Positions 1 to 11,254 of a DNA stretch of 64,000 bases are shown here, piece after piece. Each line of letters begins with the position of its first letter. The stretch's first letter is position 1. The notes under the pieces were generated by a model. It saw only the letters and a list, made by a program, of their open reading frames with translations. It did not search any database and had not been told where the DNA came from. Position numbers and translations under genes: made by a program. This DNA comes from Bicyclus anynana. Taxonomy: Eukaryota > Arthropoda > Insecta > Lepidoptera > Nymphalidae. The DNA lies in the NCBI RefSeq assembly GCF_947172395.1, contig NC_069086.1, forward strand, positions 962,501 through 1,026,500, given 5' to 3'.

Positions 1-28
1 ACAAGCTTTACCTCTTTACAATATTAGT
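1..28 (-). repeat. Helitron 5' end fragment at window edge
   Basis: Read on the minus strand, the first bases give an ACTAATATT-type start followed by AAAGAGGTAAAG, the same head as the long Helitrons at 20495 and 46000. The rest of the element lies outside the window. Confidence 0.5.
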
Positions 29-56
29 AAAGAAGTTCATTACATTATCATTAACA

Positions 57-150
57 AGCCATATTCAGCTTGAGGTTAATAATTCACCGTGCTTGCCCAA
101 TGCGGATTGGCAGAGTTCACACCCGAAAGAGAGAAAAATAATAATTACTT
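57..150 (-). repeat. SINE-A fragment
   Basis: Contains the diagnostic SINE-A body words CCCAATGCGGATTGGCAGA and TTCACAC. It is diverged and lacks the tRNA-like head. Confidence 0.5.
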
Positions 151-239
151 AATTAAAAAAATACCCGTCAAGATAAAATCAATTTTTATATTCGACTTGG
201 CTAGAAAATGTCAATGCACTCTTTCGTTGAAAATGTTTG

Positions 240-440
240 TTGTTAAGCCTCGATAGCCACGGGGCCCAACACAATACTGAGAAGCTATAGGTTCAATCTC
301 CGCTCGCTGGACTATTTACACAGTCTATCAATGTTTGTATTTCCTGACACGTACAACTAGTGGACCTTCAAGGCAAGAGTGAATAGGCATCTTCTAGGCA
401 AGCGCGCTTCATCTTAGAGTAGTCAAGCGTAAGCCTATAC
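240..440 (+). repeat. SINE-D (tRNA-derived) diverged copy
   Basis: A B-box-like GGTTCAATCTC is followed by CGCTCGCTGGACTATTTACAC and an AACTAGTGGA stretch. The same order occurs in better form at 19795-19925 and, on the other strand, at 26425 and 54817. The copy is old, so its ends are approximate. Confidence 0.4.
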
Positions 441-444
441 TATA

Positions 445-1530
445 GAATCAGAATAATTAGTGGGGAATGGGCTTCCAAACGCGCCTAGTTTGAGAGAAAT
501 TTACTCTGAAATAACACAAAAATAAGTTGTATTCCAGGACAATGGGTACTACTTTTAGCAAAGTGGGAGGAGTAAAAAAACCTGTCAAGTGTAAAGAACA
601 CCTCTTTGCGACGGCGACGTAGACAAATTACAGGGTAATTCCCGGGAAAACACCCCCTGGTTACTTAAAAGTTCGTGAATGGTGAATGAGTTATTATAGT
701 GTGGGAATGAATGTGGAATAACGTTGGTTTTTTTACCTATTCTACGGTAGTCCGTGGTTTTTTATCTGTGGTTTATAGTTCACTAAAACTTGTGGCGGTT
801 GAAACTTGGTGAGTCATTTGAATTTATTGCGTGCTTACAAAAAGTAGTGAGAGATAATAAATTTCAATATTCCACTCAAGTTTTACTGGTAAAATTGTTT
901 AATTACGAGCATAGCTTGAACTTATATTATTATTGGAAAAGTAGTGTAAATATCAAAATCTACAAACAAGCTCTACTTAATCCTAGGTACCTACAGCACC
1001 TGACTGAACTGAATTAAACGTCTTTAAAGGAAATTCAAACATATTTTGTTTTCATTAGGTAATTGAAATCAAACGATTATGCTCATTTCGGATAAGTCGA
1101 GAACATTTGCCATTTTTTATCATATCTCATTTGTAAATAATTACTATCCATTATGCTTTGTCAAAAATTCTAATAAAATAGTGAAAGAATATTTTTGTAT
1201 AATATTTAAAAATTTTCAAATCCAACAAATTGCGTACCGCTTTCTAACCCTCCATGCTTAGGGGCATTTGTGTTAAATTTAATAAATTGCTAAAGCTTCG
1301 TTCAGAAGAACGATGACTGGAACGACAGTCTTTATTTGAAGTCTTTAACTTTTTCTACTGATGCAGTAAACACTACAGTGTTACATCTCAATAAAGGGGT
1401 ATATGTAAAGGCAGATTCTGTCAAGATAAAAGCTCATATTAAATCTTATGAAAACAATAATAGATAAGTCTAAATTCATTATCCTTTACAGTTAGTGCTC
1501 TACCAAAATATTTTTTGTAGTGGGACTGTG
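445..1530. other. Unassigned AT-rich DNA
   Basis: No recognisable coding domain, RNA gene or repeat family was found. Short open frames at 790-1017 and 1079-1261 are AT-rich, match no family known to me and look like chance. Confidence 0.5.
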
Positions 1531-1533
1531 ATC

Positions 1534-1619
1534 GTTCGGGAAAGTATTACTGTTCGGGAAAGTATGTATTTTAAATTAAAACACAGCGTGGCAACCACGC
1601 TGTGTTTTAATTTAAAATA
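1534..1619. repeat. Direct repeat followed by perfect 25-bp hairpin
   Basis: GTTCGGGAAAGTAT occurs twice (1534-1547 and 1553-1566). It is followed directly by a perfect inverted repeat: arms 1567-1591 and 1595-1619 with loop CAA. The arm starts TATTTTAAATTAAAACACAG and ends CGTGG. This could be a foldback element or an old TIR remnant; no family is assigned. Confidence 0.75.
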
Positions 1620-1624
1620 ATTTT

Positions 1625-2600
1625 CGTTAAAAAAAAAACAAATATTTCAAGGTATTTGATAATTATTATCACTTTTCACCTTAGGCACAGACCGAGTAGC
1701 CGGTAGCGTAAGAAGTTCTTGGCGTTTTGTGCGTAGTTTTCTGTATTTATTATTAATAAATTGACGACTATTGCCTTACCGATTACACGAATTCTTCCAA
1801 TCTAACTTTATGTCGTGTAATATCACAGTCAGTATCCACCTTTACAATCCTCGTAAATCTGTAGTGTGCTCCAAACCTACGGCAAAATTGGTGCGTGATT
1901 CCGCCGCGTTGAGTCCCTAGCGAGGATTCATCATTTTCATACGATGAAACCGTGTTACTTTGTGTTATTTCGTGTTATTTTTTCACGATGTAACAATGCG
2001 AATGAGTGATGATAGTTCGGAGATAACAATGGCGTAAAATGCTGGCTATTGTCAATTAGTTAGAGTTTCAATAACATGTATTATCATTTAAAGCTGGTAT
2101 CAGATAAATAGTCAAATCCCGTGATCGGATCGTGAATCGGATGATAAGTGAAAAATAATCACCTACAAAAAAAATACGCATACGCTTAACGCTTTTAGAA
2201 TAATAATAAACGTAAAAGATACATAGATATTAAATATAACGTGAATTCAAACAAAATAATTCCAATTTAGAGTATGACAATTACCGCAAAAAAACAGTCG
2301 CGACGTAATATTGGAATTCAACTAGCAACCAGAATAAAAATTTGCGAAACGACCGACGGGAGCGCTTAACAAAATTCAACAGGTAAATTTCTGTTGTAAA
2401 AAGCCCCTCAGGTGAAAAAGAGAAAATTGCGACAATGTACCTGCATCCGGCGTGTGATATAGCTCGGAAACGATCCATTTTCTCTCTTTTCTCTCATGGA
2501 TTTCCATCGCCTTTCCACGAATTGATATTTGCGTAGATCGCACTATTTTTTCAAGCAAAGAAATGTTTTAACTGTCATACAATAATAATTTAATTTTCTT
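1625..2600. other. Unassigned DNA
   Basis: Low-complexity AT-rich sequence with a short run of GTGTTATTT-type repeats near 1955-1980. No coding or RNA signal was seen, and the small open frames here overlap one another on the same strand without family features. Confidence 0.45.
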
Positions 2601-2608
2601 ATATATAA

Positions 2609-2706
2609 GGCCAATAGTCCACCACGCTGGCCCAATGCGGATTGGCAGACTTCACATATGCAGATAATTAAGAAAATTCCCTGGTATGCAGGTTTCCTCA
2701 GGATGT
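2609..2706 (-). repeat. SINE-A internal fragment
   Basis: Carries the SINE-A core in order on the minus strand: GGCCAATAGTCCACCACGCT, CCCAATGCGGATTGGCAGAC, then TATGCAGGTTTCCTCA. Both head and tail are missing. Confidence 0.75.
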
Positions 2707-3385
2707 TTAGTTTATAGGTACACATTTTTATCAGTTGTTAAGATTTCTTCATCAAGGTCAGAAGTCAATGTCAAAAATTATCATTTACACATAGCAATAA
2801 GGCCGCTTGACTATCATGGCAGAAAAGCAGAGAATGTCTGTTTTCACTATATTATTTTTTTATAAATCAGACCAAATTCAACCGTAATACCATAGAATAG
2901 TCTAAATATTAATATATTATTAATATAATCTAAATATTCCACACAATAATAATAGAAAAGAATATCTTAACAGCCGATAGCTGTATCGCAAGTTTTTAAA
3001 TCTAAATCCTGAACGAACGGAACAGTAAAGCCAGAGATAAACTTTCAGCTTGTGGTGTTACTGAAAGCGGGCTCCCGGCAATATTTTTGATATATTATGT
3101 GAGTTTCTTGTACAATAAAAAATATAATATAAGGACTCAATTATCGGCCGTAGTCAACTCTGTTTCAAACTTTACTTGTAACAAAATTTTTAGCTTGTTA
3201 CGCCGATCATTCCATACTTGTTTCATTACTGCGTTACGTGAGTGCTGGACTATATCACAGAAAACATATGACAATAGCAGCCTCGAGATTCTCCTCGCAT
3301 GGTAGATATTTGTGGAGTGCTTGTTGGGCTTTAACCGACATCCTGGGTTCAAGGTGCAACCGAACGAGAAGCTCGAAATGAGATT

Positions 3386-3674
3386 TCATCACCATTACCA
3401 ACCCATATTCGACTCATTGCTAAACTCGAGTCTCCTTTCAGAACGAGAGGGTTAGGTCAATAGTCCACCACGCTGGCCAAATGCGGATTGGCAGACTATA
3501 CACGCAGAGAATTAAAAAAAATCTCACGATGTTTTTCCTTCACCGATTGAGATACGTGATATTTAATTTCTTAAAATGCACACAACTGAAAATTTTGAGG
3601 TGCATGCCCAGGACAAGAATCAAACCCACACTCTCCGGAATTGGAAGTAATATCCACTGGGCCATCACGGCTCT
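3386..3674 (-). repeat. SINE-A, near full length
   Basis: Minus-strand copy running from the tail side (CATCACCATTACCAACCCAT) to the tRNA-like head, which ends in the complement of AGAGCCGTGATGGCCCAGTG. Internal deletions shorten the body, and the B-box is diverged (GTTTGATTC). RNA polymerase III would read it leftward. No protein is encoded; the open frame at 3481-3720 is a shadow through the SINE. Confidence 0.8.
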
Positions 3675-4043
3675 GCAGGGCACGAAAACGAGATTAGGTA
3701 AGCTCTATTATTGTTCTTAATTTTCACATTATTTGCTTACTTTTAAACTAAATATTTCGCAAACAACTAACAATGCCTAACAAAATGGATATATAAAACA
3801 ATCAAGATCAAATAAAAATTAATTTATTTTAAACACAATAATTTTGAACATTATAATCGAGTGTGACTTCCAAACTAATTGTCACTGTATCTTAGACTCA
3901 AATTTACGTGCGGGCCTTAGATTGTAGGTAACCTCGTTTTGTATAATTGAACCCTCATCAACCATCAGCCTTCAACGATGTAGGTACTCGTAAACTTGTA
4001 TGAAAATTCTTCAACGCTAACAAAGTATAGGTATATAAATAAA

Positions 4044-4264
4044 CTAGCGGACGCCCGCGACTTCATCCGCGTGGAATTTAGTTTTTCACAAATCCCTAGG
4101 GAACCATGGATTTTTCCAAGAAAAAAAGTAGTCTACGGGTTAATCCAGACTAAAATCTATTTCCATTCCAAATTTCAGCTAAAACGCTTCAGTAGTAGCG
4201 GCGTTATAGAGTAACAAACATCCAAACATCCATACAAACTTTCGCGTTTATAATATTAGTAGGA
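4044..4264 (-). mobile_element. Short non-autonomous Helitron
   Basis: Read on the minus strand it begins TCCTACTAATATTATAAACG. It ends with a hairpin (GCGGATGAAGTCGCGGGCG and CCGC) and CTAG, flanked by T. TC start, subterminal 3' hairpin, CTRR end and A/T insertion site are the hallmarks of Helitrons. At 221 bp it carries no Rep/helicase and must be mobilised in trans. Confidence 0.8.
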
Positions 4265-4464
4265 TAATTCCATGCTGTTAGTAAGGGCACACCCCACGAG
4301 ATTCGTGCGTCAGAAACAATGTGCCCGCATGGCGAACAAACTCAACTTGATAAGCTCGCTGAATAGAATTAATAATGTACTGCAGTGAATACGTATTGCA
4401 ACGAGATTGCAACATTACGACTACTAAATAACTGTCATACATATTTTTATATAACTCGTAGGTA

Positions 4465-4592
4465 CACTAGTTAGCCTATTTAGAATTCGAACATAAGGTT
4501 TCGTGTTCGAGTCTTACTTCCAGCTATGAAATACTGATATTTTCTTTCTCCCCAATATATTTAGTGAAAATTCCCAGCCCGGAGTTAAGAAG
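4465..4592 (+). repeat. SINE-C fragment
   Basis: Contains a B-box-like GTGTTCGAGTC followed by CAGCTATGAAATACTGATAT, the word order of the SINE-C copies at 9436 and 29818. It is interrupted at its right side by the TIR element starting at 4593. Confidence 0.5.
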
Positions 4593-4946
4593 TTAAGGTG
4601 GGTACAGATTAGTGCAATGCAACATGTAATGCAACATGCAATGCAAGAATTTGACGTCCACATTGCTCTATTATATCACGAATGCTCGTGGTTTGGACGC
4701 CTCGCGCGCACGAACTGCGCCTGGGTCGCGCACGCTCCGAGCGTTACAACTCGTGCGCGGTTCGTTCCGAGATTTGTCGGTTTTTGGTACGAACACAAAG
4801 GGGCGCGCGGTGTGCGCAGGACTGAGCCGAATGATTCGTAGTCAATGCGCGTACCGCGCGCGCCACACGTCCAAGGCAGCAGGGAACATGTAATGTAAGG
4901 CAGAATATTACATTACATGTTGCATTGCACCAATCTGTACCCACCT
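4593..4946. mobile_element. MITE with about 36-bp TIRs
   Basis: The ends are inverted copies: GGTGGGTACAGATTAGTGCA on the left matches the complement of the right end, which runs through TGCACCAATCTGTACCCACC. Homology continues through AATGCAACATGTAATG. TTAAGAAG occurs directly outside both ends (4585-4592 and 4947-4954), which would be an 8-bp hAT-type duplication; a TTAA duplication is an alternative because one end is offset by a base or two. The interior is unusually GC/CpG-rich for this window and encodes no transposase. Confidence 0.8.
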
Positions 4947-5189
4947 TTAAGAAGCATTGAGCCGTCTCTCACAGCCATTAATCATTTTAAAGTTAAACGT
5001 TACCACACTAAGCACGCCAATCTACTTTGCAGCAGCGTGGTGGGCTTTTAAGTGTGAAATTCTCCCTACTCTAACGAGAGGCCTAGCCTGGTAGTCGGTC
5101 GTCAAACAGTCAGTAATGACGATGATGATTTGAATAGAACCCGAGACATTCCAGCTACAAAGAAACACAAGCCAGAAAGGTCATAATAG

Positions 5190-5378
5190 TCCTGCTAATA
5201 TTATAAACGCGAAAGTTTGTATGGTTGTTTGTTTGGATGTATGTTTGGATGTTTGTTACTCTTTAACGCCGCAACTACTAAACCAATTTGGCTGAAATTT
5301 AATTAAGATAGATATTAATACATAGGCTACCTTTTATCTCAAAAACATCCACGGTTTTTGCGTTCAGGCGTCCGCTAG
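5190..5378 (+). mobile_element. Short non-autonomous Helitron
   Basis: Begins TCCTGCTAATATTATAAACG, continues with GAAAGTTTGTATGG and TTTGTTACTC, and ends GGCGTCCGCTAG before T. It is related to the copies at 4044 and 49492. It is a 189-bp copy with part of the 3' hairpin lost. Confidence 0.75.
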
Positions 5379-5579
5379 TAATATTATAATGAGAGTTGCC
5401 TTTAACCTATCATGCCTTTGAGTCTGAGGCGATACTTAGTTAGCTGCAACCCTTTGTTATCGATGGTACAGTTGGCTCTTTTGTTCGTTATAATAAGCTA
5501 AAATACGCTTTAAAATCCATTCATGTTACAAAGAATATTATAATATTTAAAAGAGAAATATTTATCCGGTCGCTGAATC

Positions 5580-5781
5580 TCAACTAATACTCTAAAGAGG
5601 TAAGATTTGATTTATTGTTACAATTAAATTCAACTACGCGACCACTCGAAACTCGACCAATTTTAACAGTTCTCCCACCTTTAGAAAGCTACATTTTCAC
5701 CAAATAACTTAAGCTATATTTAACTTCCATATTCTCAAGGGCACGGGAGCTATGCCAAAGAAACCGCGGGAGGACTGCTAG
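5580..5781 (+). mobile_element. Old short Helitron
   Basis: Starts TCAACTAATACTCTAAAGAG and ends GAGGACTGCTAG before T. Internal words (AGAAAGCTACATTTTCACC, GGGCACGGGAGCTATG) match the longer Helitrons at 20495 and 44738. It is diverged, so the call is moderate. Confidence 0.6.
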
Positions 5782-5789
5782 TCTCGTAA

Positions 5790-6340
5790 AGATGTTTGCA
5801 CCCGCCCCTTTAGTACATAGTTAAATAGGGGATGAAGTTGTGTATTGTAAAATATATTGTATTGTAAATTTATTGTATAAACAAGCGACTCGACTGACGA
5901 GCAAACAGTTCGGCATCGAGCAAGTATAAACTACGTCTAATATTAACTCTCTCACAAATATTGGCTCACAGATTAAACACGTTCACATAACGTGATACTG
6001 GGTAATTATAACTTTGTTTACCTGATATTTAACCGACTTCCAAAAATGAAGACTTTATCATAAAATAAATAAGTAATTTTTTGGCTATTTTCTATTACTA
6101 TTTCAAAACATTCTTCTTATTCATTTATTATTTCAAAGTTAAATAATTAGTTCTAGATTTTCCTTTAATTATCCCCAAAAGTGGCCAGAAAAAAAATCTA
6201 TTTATGGTCATAAACATACGTTGTTGAGAAACCAATGTGCTTACAGATGTATACTTATTTTATCTTAAGCGTCTATCTATTTGCTCCCAAGACAAGCAAG
6301 TGATTAAGAGAGTGAGATAAGTCATTTTATTATGTTGAAC
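5790..6340. other. Unassigned AT-rich DNA
   Basis: Contains a TATTGTAAA-rich low-complexity run near 5842-5880. No gene or named repeat is supported. Confidence 0.4.
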
Positions 6341-6344
6341 ACCT

Positions 6345-6940
6345 ACAACAAGCAAGACAACTTAGCTCAGCGGCATTTGCCGTGAGAAAAATAAGACAGT
6401 TTACTGATGTATATACATACAGCTAGGCTTGTTTATTTTGCGTACTTTCACAGCGTAATGTCCTACGGTATTTTATTGTGGGGCAAGGCTGCCGATATAC
6501 AATCTATATTTGTACTTCAAAAAAGAGCAATTCGAGTAATATATCAATTAAAATCACGCGAGTCCCTTCGTCAAAAGTTTAAAGAAATAGGTATACTAAC
6601 AGTAGCCTGTCAATATATATATAACAGTATAGTATATGTAAGACAAAATATTAATTTGTACAAACGAAAAGGAGATTTAAACCCACGTCTTACTAGACAC
6701 GGGCATAAGTTAGTTATTTCTGCATATCGTCTCCAAAGAGTAAAAAAATCTTTTGTAGGTTTGGGTGTACTCTTCTATAATAAGATCCCCAAGACTGTGA
6801 TGGACCTGCCAATGCATAGCTTTAAGCAATGTGTTAAAAAACATTTACTTATTCGAGGGTACTACAACATTGATGACTTCCTTATTGATAAAGATGCTTG
6901 GAGGCCGTTGGATCAGCTTCCACCTTCACACAGAAAGTAA
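6345..6940 (+). pseudogene. LINE reverse transcriptase C-terminal fragment
   Basis: The open part (6407-6940, 177 aa) reads YFAYFHSVMSYGILLWGKAA, then VLQKRAIRVIY, then FKEIGILTVACQYIY. This is the conserved C-terminal segment of insect CR1/Jockey-like non-LTR retrotransposon polymerases. A preceding segment (LSSAAFAVRKIRQFTD) lies one frame away, so a frameshift sits at about 6406-6420. The 5' part of RT and the endonuclease are absent. The catalytic YxDD region would lie upstream and is missing, so no active enzyme is made. The 3' UTR and tail follow directly. Confidence 0.85.
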
Positions 6941-7160
6941 AACTATAAGAAATGTAAACAGTAATTGTTATCAATTGTAAATTATAATACTGTATGACTT
7001 TTTCAAAAGAGCAACTGTTGAGTTTCTTGCCGGTATCTTCTCAGCAGAACCTGCCTTCCGAACCGGTGGTAGAATCTTTACAAATACTCAACTGACGTGT
7101 CAAAAGTGCTTGTAAACTGAGCCTACTTGAAATAAATGATTTTTGATTTTGATTTTGACT
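6941..7160 (+). repeat. LINE 3' UTR and (TTTTGA)n tail
   Basis: Follows the stop of the RT fragment and ends in TGATTTTTGATTTTGATTTT, a short hexamer tail typical of these lepidopteran LINEs. Similar 3' UTR words (GCTTGTAAACT, CCTACTTGAA) recur at 23085-23263 (+) and 54998-55160 (-). Confidence 0.75.
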
Positions 7161-7164
7161 TAGC

Positions 7165-8105
7165 TAGTTCTGGTTATTTTAAAATTTACTTATGAAGTTC
7201 TAATATTAGCAAATTACCCACTGTTGGGAACATACAGAAAACACGATAGAGTTTCAACCCACGATTTCTGCGCAATGTGAATAGACAGATTTTTATTCAA
7301 AAACAACTACGTAAAAGATAATATTTTCATGTCGTTGCCTATATTTTTCGAAACAAATAATTTTATTTGTACCCAACGTTAAATAGCATTTATATTTAAA
7401 TAACATTTAACTCCGGAATGAATATAACTATGTCGTTCACAATTTACGATGACATTTCAACAACATGCGTAGAGAGTCGTTGAAAACTTTTGCTACGTTT
7501 TCAGTTGTACATTAAAATTATGTGCACGAGATTATTTTTACGTGTTTTTATTTGGATAATAAGATCATATATTACGAGATATAATTGGATAGCCAAGTTT
7601 GGTTCAGAAAAAAGTGACTTTTAATAAATTAATAATTTACAAGTAGTAATGACATACGTTGTGTTTTTGTGTTCTTTGAATGTTTGTCACCTGCGACTTC
7701 ATCAGATTAAATCCGCCGACACGTAGGCGTCGTAGAATTCGTCCAACAACGTGGCAATACTGCCAGTCTCAATTCTCTGACCTAAATATAGGCCGTTACG
7801 AGTAAATTAAATATTATTTTTGATATCTTTACTTAAATCGCACAGTTTTTATTTTAAATGTTAAGTAAGTACTATAAAATCTTTAGACTATAATATTATT
7901 CAACAAAAGAAAAAGTTAAATCCATGAAAGATGAAGTTCCGATGAAACTTTACTTTAGAAGTTTAAATTTTGAAAAATAATAAAGCTATAAACGGACTTC
8001 ACTCAAGTGAGTTCGCTCCATACAAAGTGATTGATTGACATTGATTGATAGAGCCTGTATGGATCTTTTAACAGAAATATTTTGTAATATATTTTAATGC
8101 TTTTA
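7165..8105. other. Unassigned AT-rich DNA
   Basis: No coding, RNA or clear repeat signal was seen. Short AT-rich low-complexity stretches only. Confidence 0.4.
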
Positions 8106-8108
8106 TTA

Positions 8109-8278
8109 AAAATTAGCAGATCCTCCAGGTTACACCTGCCTAGTCTTTATACCCGTAAAAAAAATGTTATTCACTGACAATATAGCTTTCTTTCAAAATC
8201 AGCAGATCCTTCTGGTTACACCTGCCTTGATTCTATACCCGTTAAAAAATGTTATTCACTGATAATATAGCTTTCTTT
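8109..8278. repeat. Imperfect tandem duplication, about 85 bp
   Basis: Two adjacent copies (about 8109-8193 and 8196-8278) share AGCAGATCCT, GGTTACACCTGCCT, TATACCCGT and AATATAGCTTTCTTT with scattered substitutions. Function unknown. Confidence 0.8.
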
Positions 8279-8445
8279 TGGTGATTTTTTTTTTAAAATT
8301 AGTTTAGTAGTTTTTGAAAATATAAGAATACACAAGAATATTAATCTTTCCTCTTTTTAATATTATTAGTACTGTGATTCGTCATTGTCTGAAACGACTA
8401 TCGAAACAATAAGTTATTAATTTCTTCAAATTAAAACCATGACAC

Positions 8446-8730
8446 AGAGCCGTGATATCCCAGTAAAAATGACCTCTGCCTCCAATTCCGGAGGGTGTGG
8501 GTTTGAATCTGGTCAAATTTTTCAGTTGTGTGCATTTTAAAAAAAAATTTTAAAAATCGTGAGGAAACTAGCATACCGGAGAATTTTCTTAATTCTCTGC
8601 GTGTGTGAAGTCTGCCAATCCGTATTGGGTCAGCGTGGTGAACTATTGGCATAACCCCTCTCATTCTGAGAGGAGACTCGAGCTCAGCAGTGAGCCTAAT
8701 AAGGGTTGATAATGATGATGATGAAAAACA
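8446..8730 (+). repeat. SINE-A, near full length
   Basis: Begins with the tRNA-like head GAGCCGTGATATCCCAGT, followed by GGAGGGTGTGGGTTTGAATC (diverged B box). The shared body follows (TCTGCGTGTGTGAAGTCTGC), and it ends in (GAT)n at about 8708-8724. RNA polymerase III-type promoter, non-coding. Confidence 0.85.
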
Positions 8731-9218
8731 TCACATTAAACAAGATATTTATAAAATACAACATTCTGATGCTTTAGCTTTAGCCATCACCATATAAAGA
8801 AAAACATGAAAAACGTAAAACTGTAGAAAGTACACTATAAAAACCATACAGCAATTATTCGACGTTACAGTTCGTTCCCATTCAGGGGCACACGGCCGGG
8901 GATTCAGGGAAACGGGATAAATAGCTCCATTTCCCATGACTAGGCCGTTTTGTTGCTTTTTACGTTGGACTCTAAACTGTTCATAACTTGTTTATGAACT
9001 TTGTTATTTTGATAACGTATGTGTTCATACGTTTTTTTTAATACTAGCCATGTCTTCAATATTAATAGAATATCAATACGTATAAATAAAATAGAAGTGT
9101 CTGTGTATAATTTCAAAATAGTAATTTGTACGAGTAAACTATACGAGTATAAACTTATACGAGTAGTTTCTTCTTGTATTTACAGGATACCATAACACAA
9201 TCAAGAATTTTAAATTTT

Positions 9219-9379
9219 TTGTCTGTCTGTTTGTCTGAGCTAATCTTTGGAACAGCTAAACCGCTTTTACTGGAAGCTAGAGGAAATTATTGAGGAAAAG
9301 ATAGGCTACTTTTTATCCCGAAAGAATTCATTGGTTCCGCAGGATTCATGAAAGAATTTCACGCCTATAATTTCGCTAG
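9219..9379 (+). repeat. Helitron fragment
   Basis: Contains GTCTGTCTGTTTGTCTGAGC and TAATCTTTGGAACAGC, then AGGCTACTTTTTATCCCGAA, and ends TTTCGCTAG before T. The 5' terminus is not clear and the 3' hairpin is degraded. Confidence 0.55.
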
Positions 9380-9435
9380 TTAAGAATATGACGTATACTT
9401 ATTGCCTATCCAAATAAGCAAAAACCTCCGCCTCT

Positions 9436-9650
9436 TTGGATTGGTTAACGTATGTGACTTCGAAGTATGAGATTCCTGGGTTCAAATCCTAGGCTGAGCT
9501 ACGAAATATTGAGCTTTTGGGGAAATATTTTTTCCAAGATTTTCTTAGTTAATTTTCAGCCCCGACTTGGAAGATAGGTCGGAGTTAGGAGATGTCGTTA
9601 CATCTTCACGACTCGAAGAGCATGCACGTTAAGCCATCGGTTCCATTCTT
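9436..9650 (+). repeat. SINE-C copy
   Basis: Shows a B-box-like GGGTTCAAATCC, then GCTGAGCTACGAAATATTGA, a pyrimidine/AT body with CAGCCCCGACTTGGAAGA, and an end region CACGTTAAGCCATCGGTTCC. The same end word occurs at 49410-49430. The A box is degraded. Confidence 0.55.
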
Positions 9651-9707
9651 TATCGTTAACATCTTATTTAATAATAGTTCATCATCATCTCCTTACCCTT
9701 ATCCCAC

Positions 9708-9830
9708 TTAAGTGGGGTCGGTAAAATATGTCATTTTTTTCCATTCGTCTCTATTACTCGTCAACTCATCATCCACTCTTTTTACCCACATGTCTTCTTT
9801 CACACAATTTAACCATCTTTTCTTGGGTCT
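9708..9830 (-). pseudogene. LINE polymerase C-terminal tail
   Basis: A 40-codon minus-strand stretch reads RPKKRWLNCVKEDM, then DEWKKMTYFTDPT and a TAA stop at 9708-9710. RPKKRW...VKEDM is the usual end of RTE/CR1-type endonuclease-RT polyproteins in Lepidoptera. Everything upstream is missing; a TGATGATGA tail follows on the minus strand. Confidence 0.7.
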
Positions 9831-9834
9831 TATT

Positions 9835-10480
9835 TAATAATAGTTGCAAAAAAAACATATATATATTCACTCTCATCGCATTATACCATCAGGAAATATT
9901 TACAAACCTAGCATATTTGTACCTTGTATCTCTTTAAATCTGCTACGTAAAATACAAGAAAAAAATCGCCATACTAAGGGAGTAATCAAATGAAACAGTC
10001 TATAAACATTTCCATTTTCTTCAACGAAGTGCGCGAGTGAAGCAAAAATAAGTCAATTTTGTTTCAAACTTACCCTTAGCTTACGGCGTAAATCAATTTT
10101 TATATGAGGCTCTGTTTATGGAGAGAAGTTCGCTCGTATAATAAAGTGATGGACGTCCGTACCGCTCGTAGTTTACGACGATCAAGCCGGTCCTATTGAT
10201 TGCTCCACGGTAACGGCTTAATACTGTGCTGCTTGGATTGAGATTTCTATACGCAAAGTTCTCTGTTATTTTAAGAGCGCGCAGCGTGTCGGTAGGTACG
10301 ATATGGATAAAATTCGAAGCGCAAACGAGACGCCGAATTATGACTTTCACGTGAGTGCACGGAGCGATTGACGCGTGACGCAAATTTTATGACGTGAGTG
10401 CCAAAACCATTTTTACCTAATTGCAAGTAAATTAAACAACATAACGAAAAAGACAATGGCCATGTTCAAGATATATACCT
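9835..10480. other. Unassigned DNA
   Basis: No recognised gene or repeat. The overlapping minus-strand frames between 10093 and 10456 resemble no family I know. Confidence 0.4.
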
Positions 10481-10481
10481 A

Positions 10482-10726
10482 ATTATGAATGTTATTTAAA
10501 CGGGTACATACCACGATAAAACGACGAGATTTTTATTGTCGATATTTCGACCCAGTTGCATGGATCGTGGTCACGACGGGACTGAAGTTGCGAGATGAGA
10601 AGTGAAGTCAGCTGTTAGGGGCAAAATCGATCTACCCTCTTTCTTGTTCTTTTTCTTTTTTCAACGACCTCGCGTTTTTGGCTGTTTAGGCGAACCACAC
10701 TCACGACATCGCTTTTGTTATTATGC
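10482..10726 (-). repeat. Left inverted terminal repeat of Penelope-like element
   Basis: Complement of 11143-11387. It includes ATTATGAATGTTATTTAAAC at its outer edge and TTTTGTTATTATGC at its inner edge. A few substitutions separate the arms, for example near 10617, 10630 and 10691. Confidence 0.9.
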
Positions 10727-11254
10727 ATAAAGACTGTGTTTACTCCTTTACAAAAGATCGCCCACATGATGCGTTCTCCAAAGGATCGTTTGCCATACCA
10801 GTGTCCGGGTGTGTATAAAATCGACTGCAGCTGTGGTAGCTCTTATATTGGACAAACGAAGAGGCCCATAGCAACCCGTGTAACAGAACATATACGAGCG
10901 ATAAAAAACAACGACCCGCAAAAGTCTGCGATAGCTGATCACATTCTACAACCGGGAACTAAACATTGGATTGAGATCCATAATCCACGCATTATTTCCA
11001 CGGACCGCCACTATATACCCCGAGTATTTCATTTCATTGAAATTCGAAAATACAAAAATTTCAATCGGGAAGATGGTTTCAAACTAGCCAGCGAGTGGAA
11101 CCCGGTGGTAGAATTGTGCAAACCAAGAGGGCGCCGCGATACGCATAATAACAAAAGCGATGTCGTGAGTGTGGTTTGCCTAAACAGCCAAAAACGCGAG
11201 GTCGTTGAAAAAAGAAAAAGAACAAGAAAGAGGGTAGATCGTTTTTGCCCCTAA
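10715..11254 (+). pseudogene. Penelope-type GIY-YIG endonuclease fragment (179 aa)
   Basis: The frame reads PYQCPGVYKIDCSCGSSYIG at residues 29-48, then QTKRPIATRVTEHI. This is the GIY-YIG core with a CxC pair typical of Penelope-like elements (VYKIxCxCGxxYIGxTxR...EH). These enzymes nick DNA at insertion. The first residues (about 1-25) correspond to the linker just after RT, but RT itself is absent, so the ATG at 10715 is only the first one available. The basic C-terminus (KKRKRTRKR type, about residues 165-175) is encoded inside the right inverted repeat. Not expected to transpose on its own. Confidence 0.8.

Noticed and set aside
4617..4893. Two plus-strand frames and one minus frame in GC-rich DNA, suggesting a captured gene
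   Set aside because: The frames overlap on both strands within a MITE interior and match no protein known to me; high GC alone removes stop codons.
8115..8278. CRISPR-like direct repeats
   Set aside because: Only two long adjacent copies with diffuse differences and no unique spacers; a plain tandem duplication in a eukaryotic setting.
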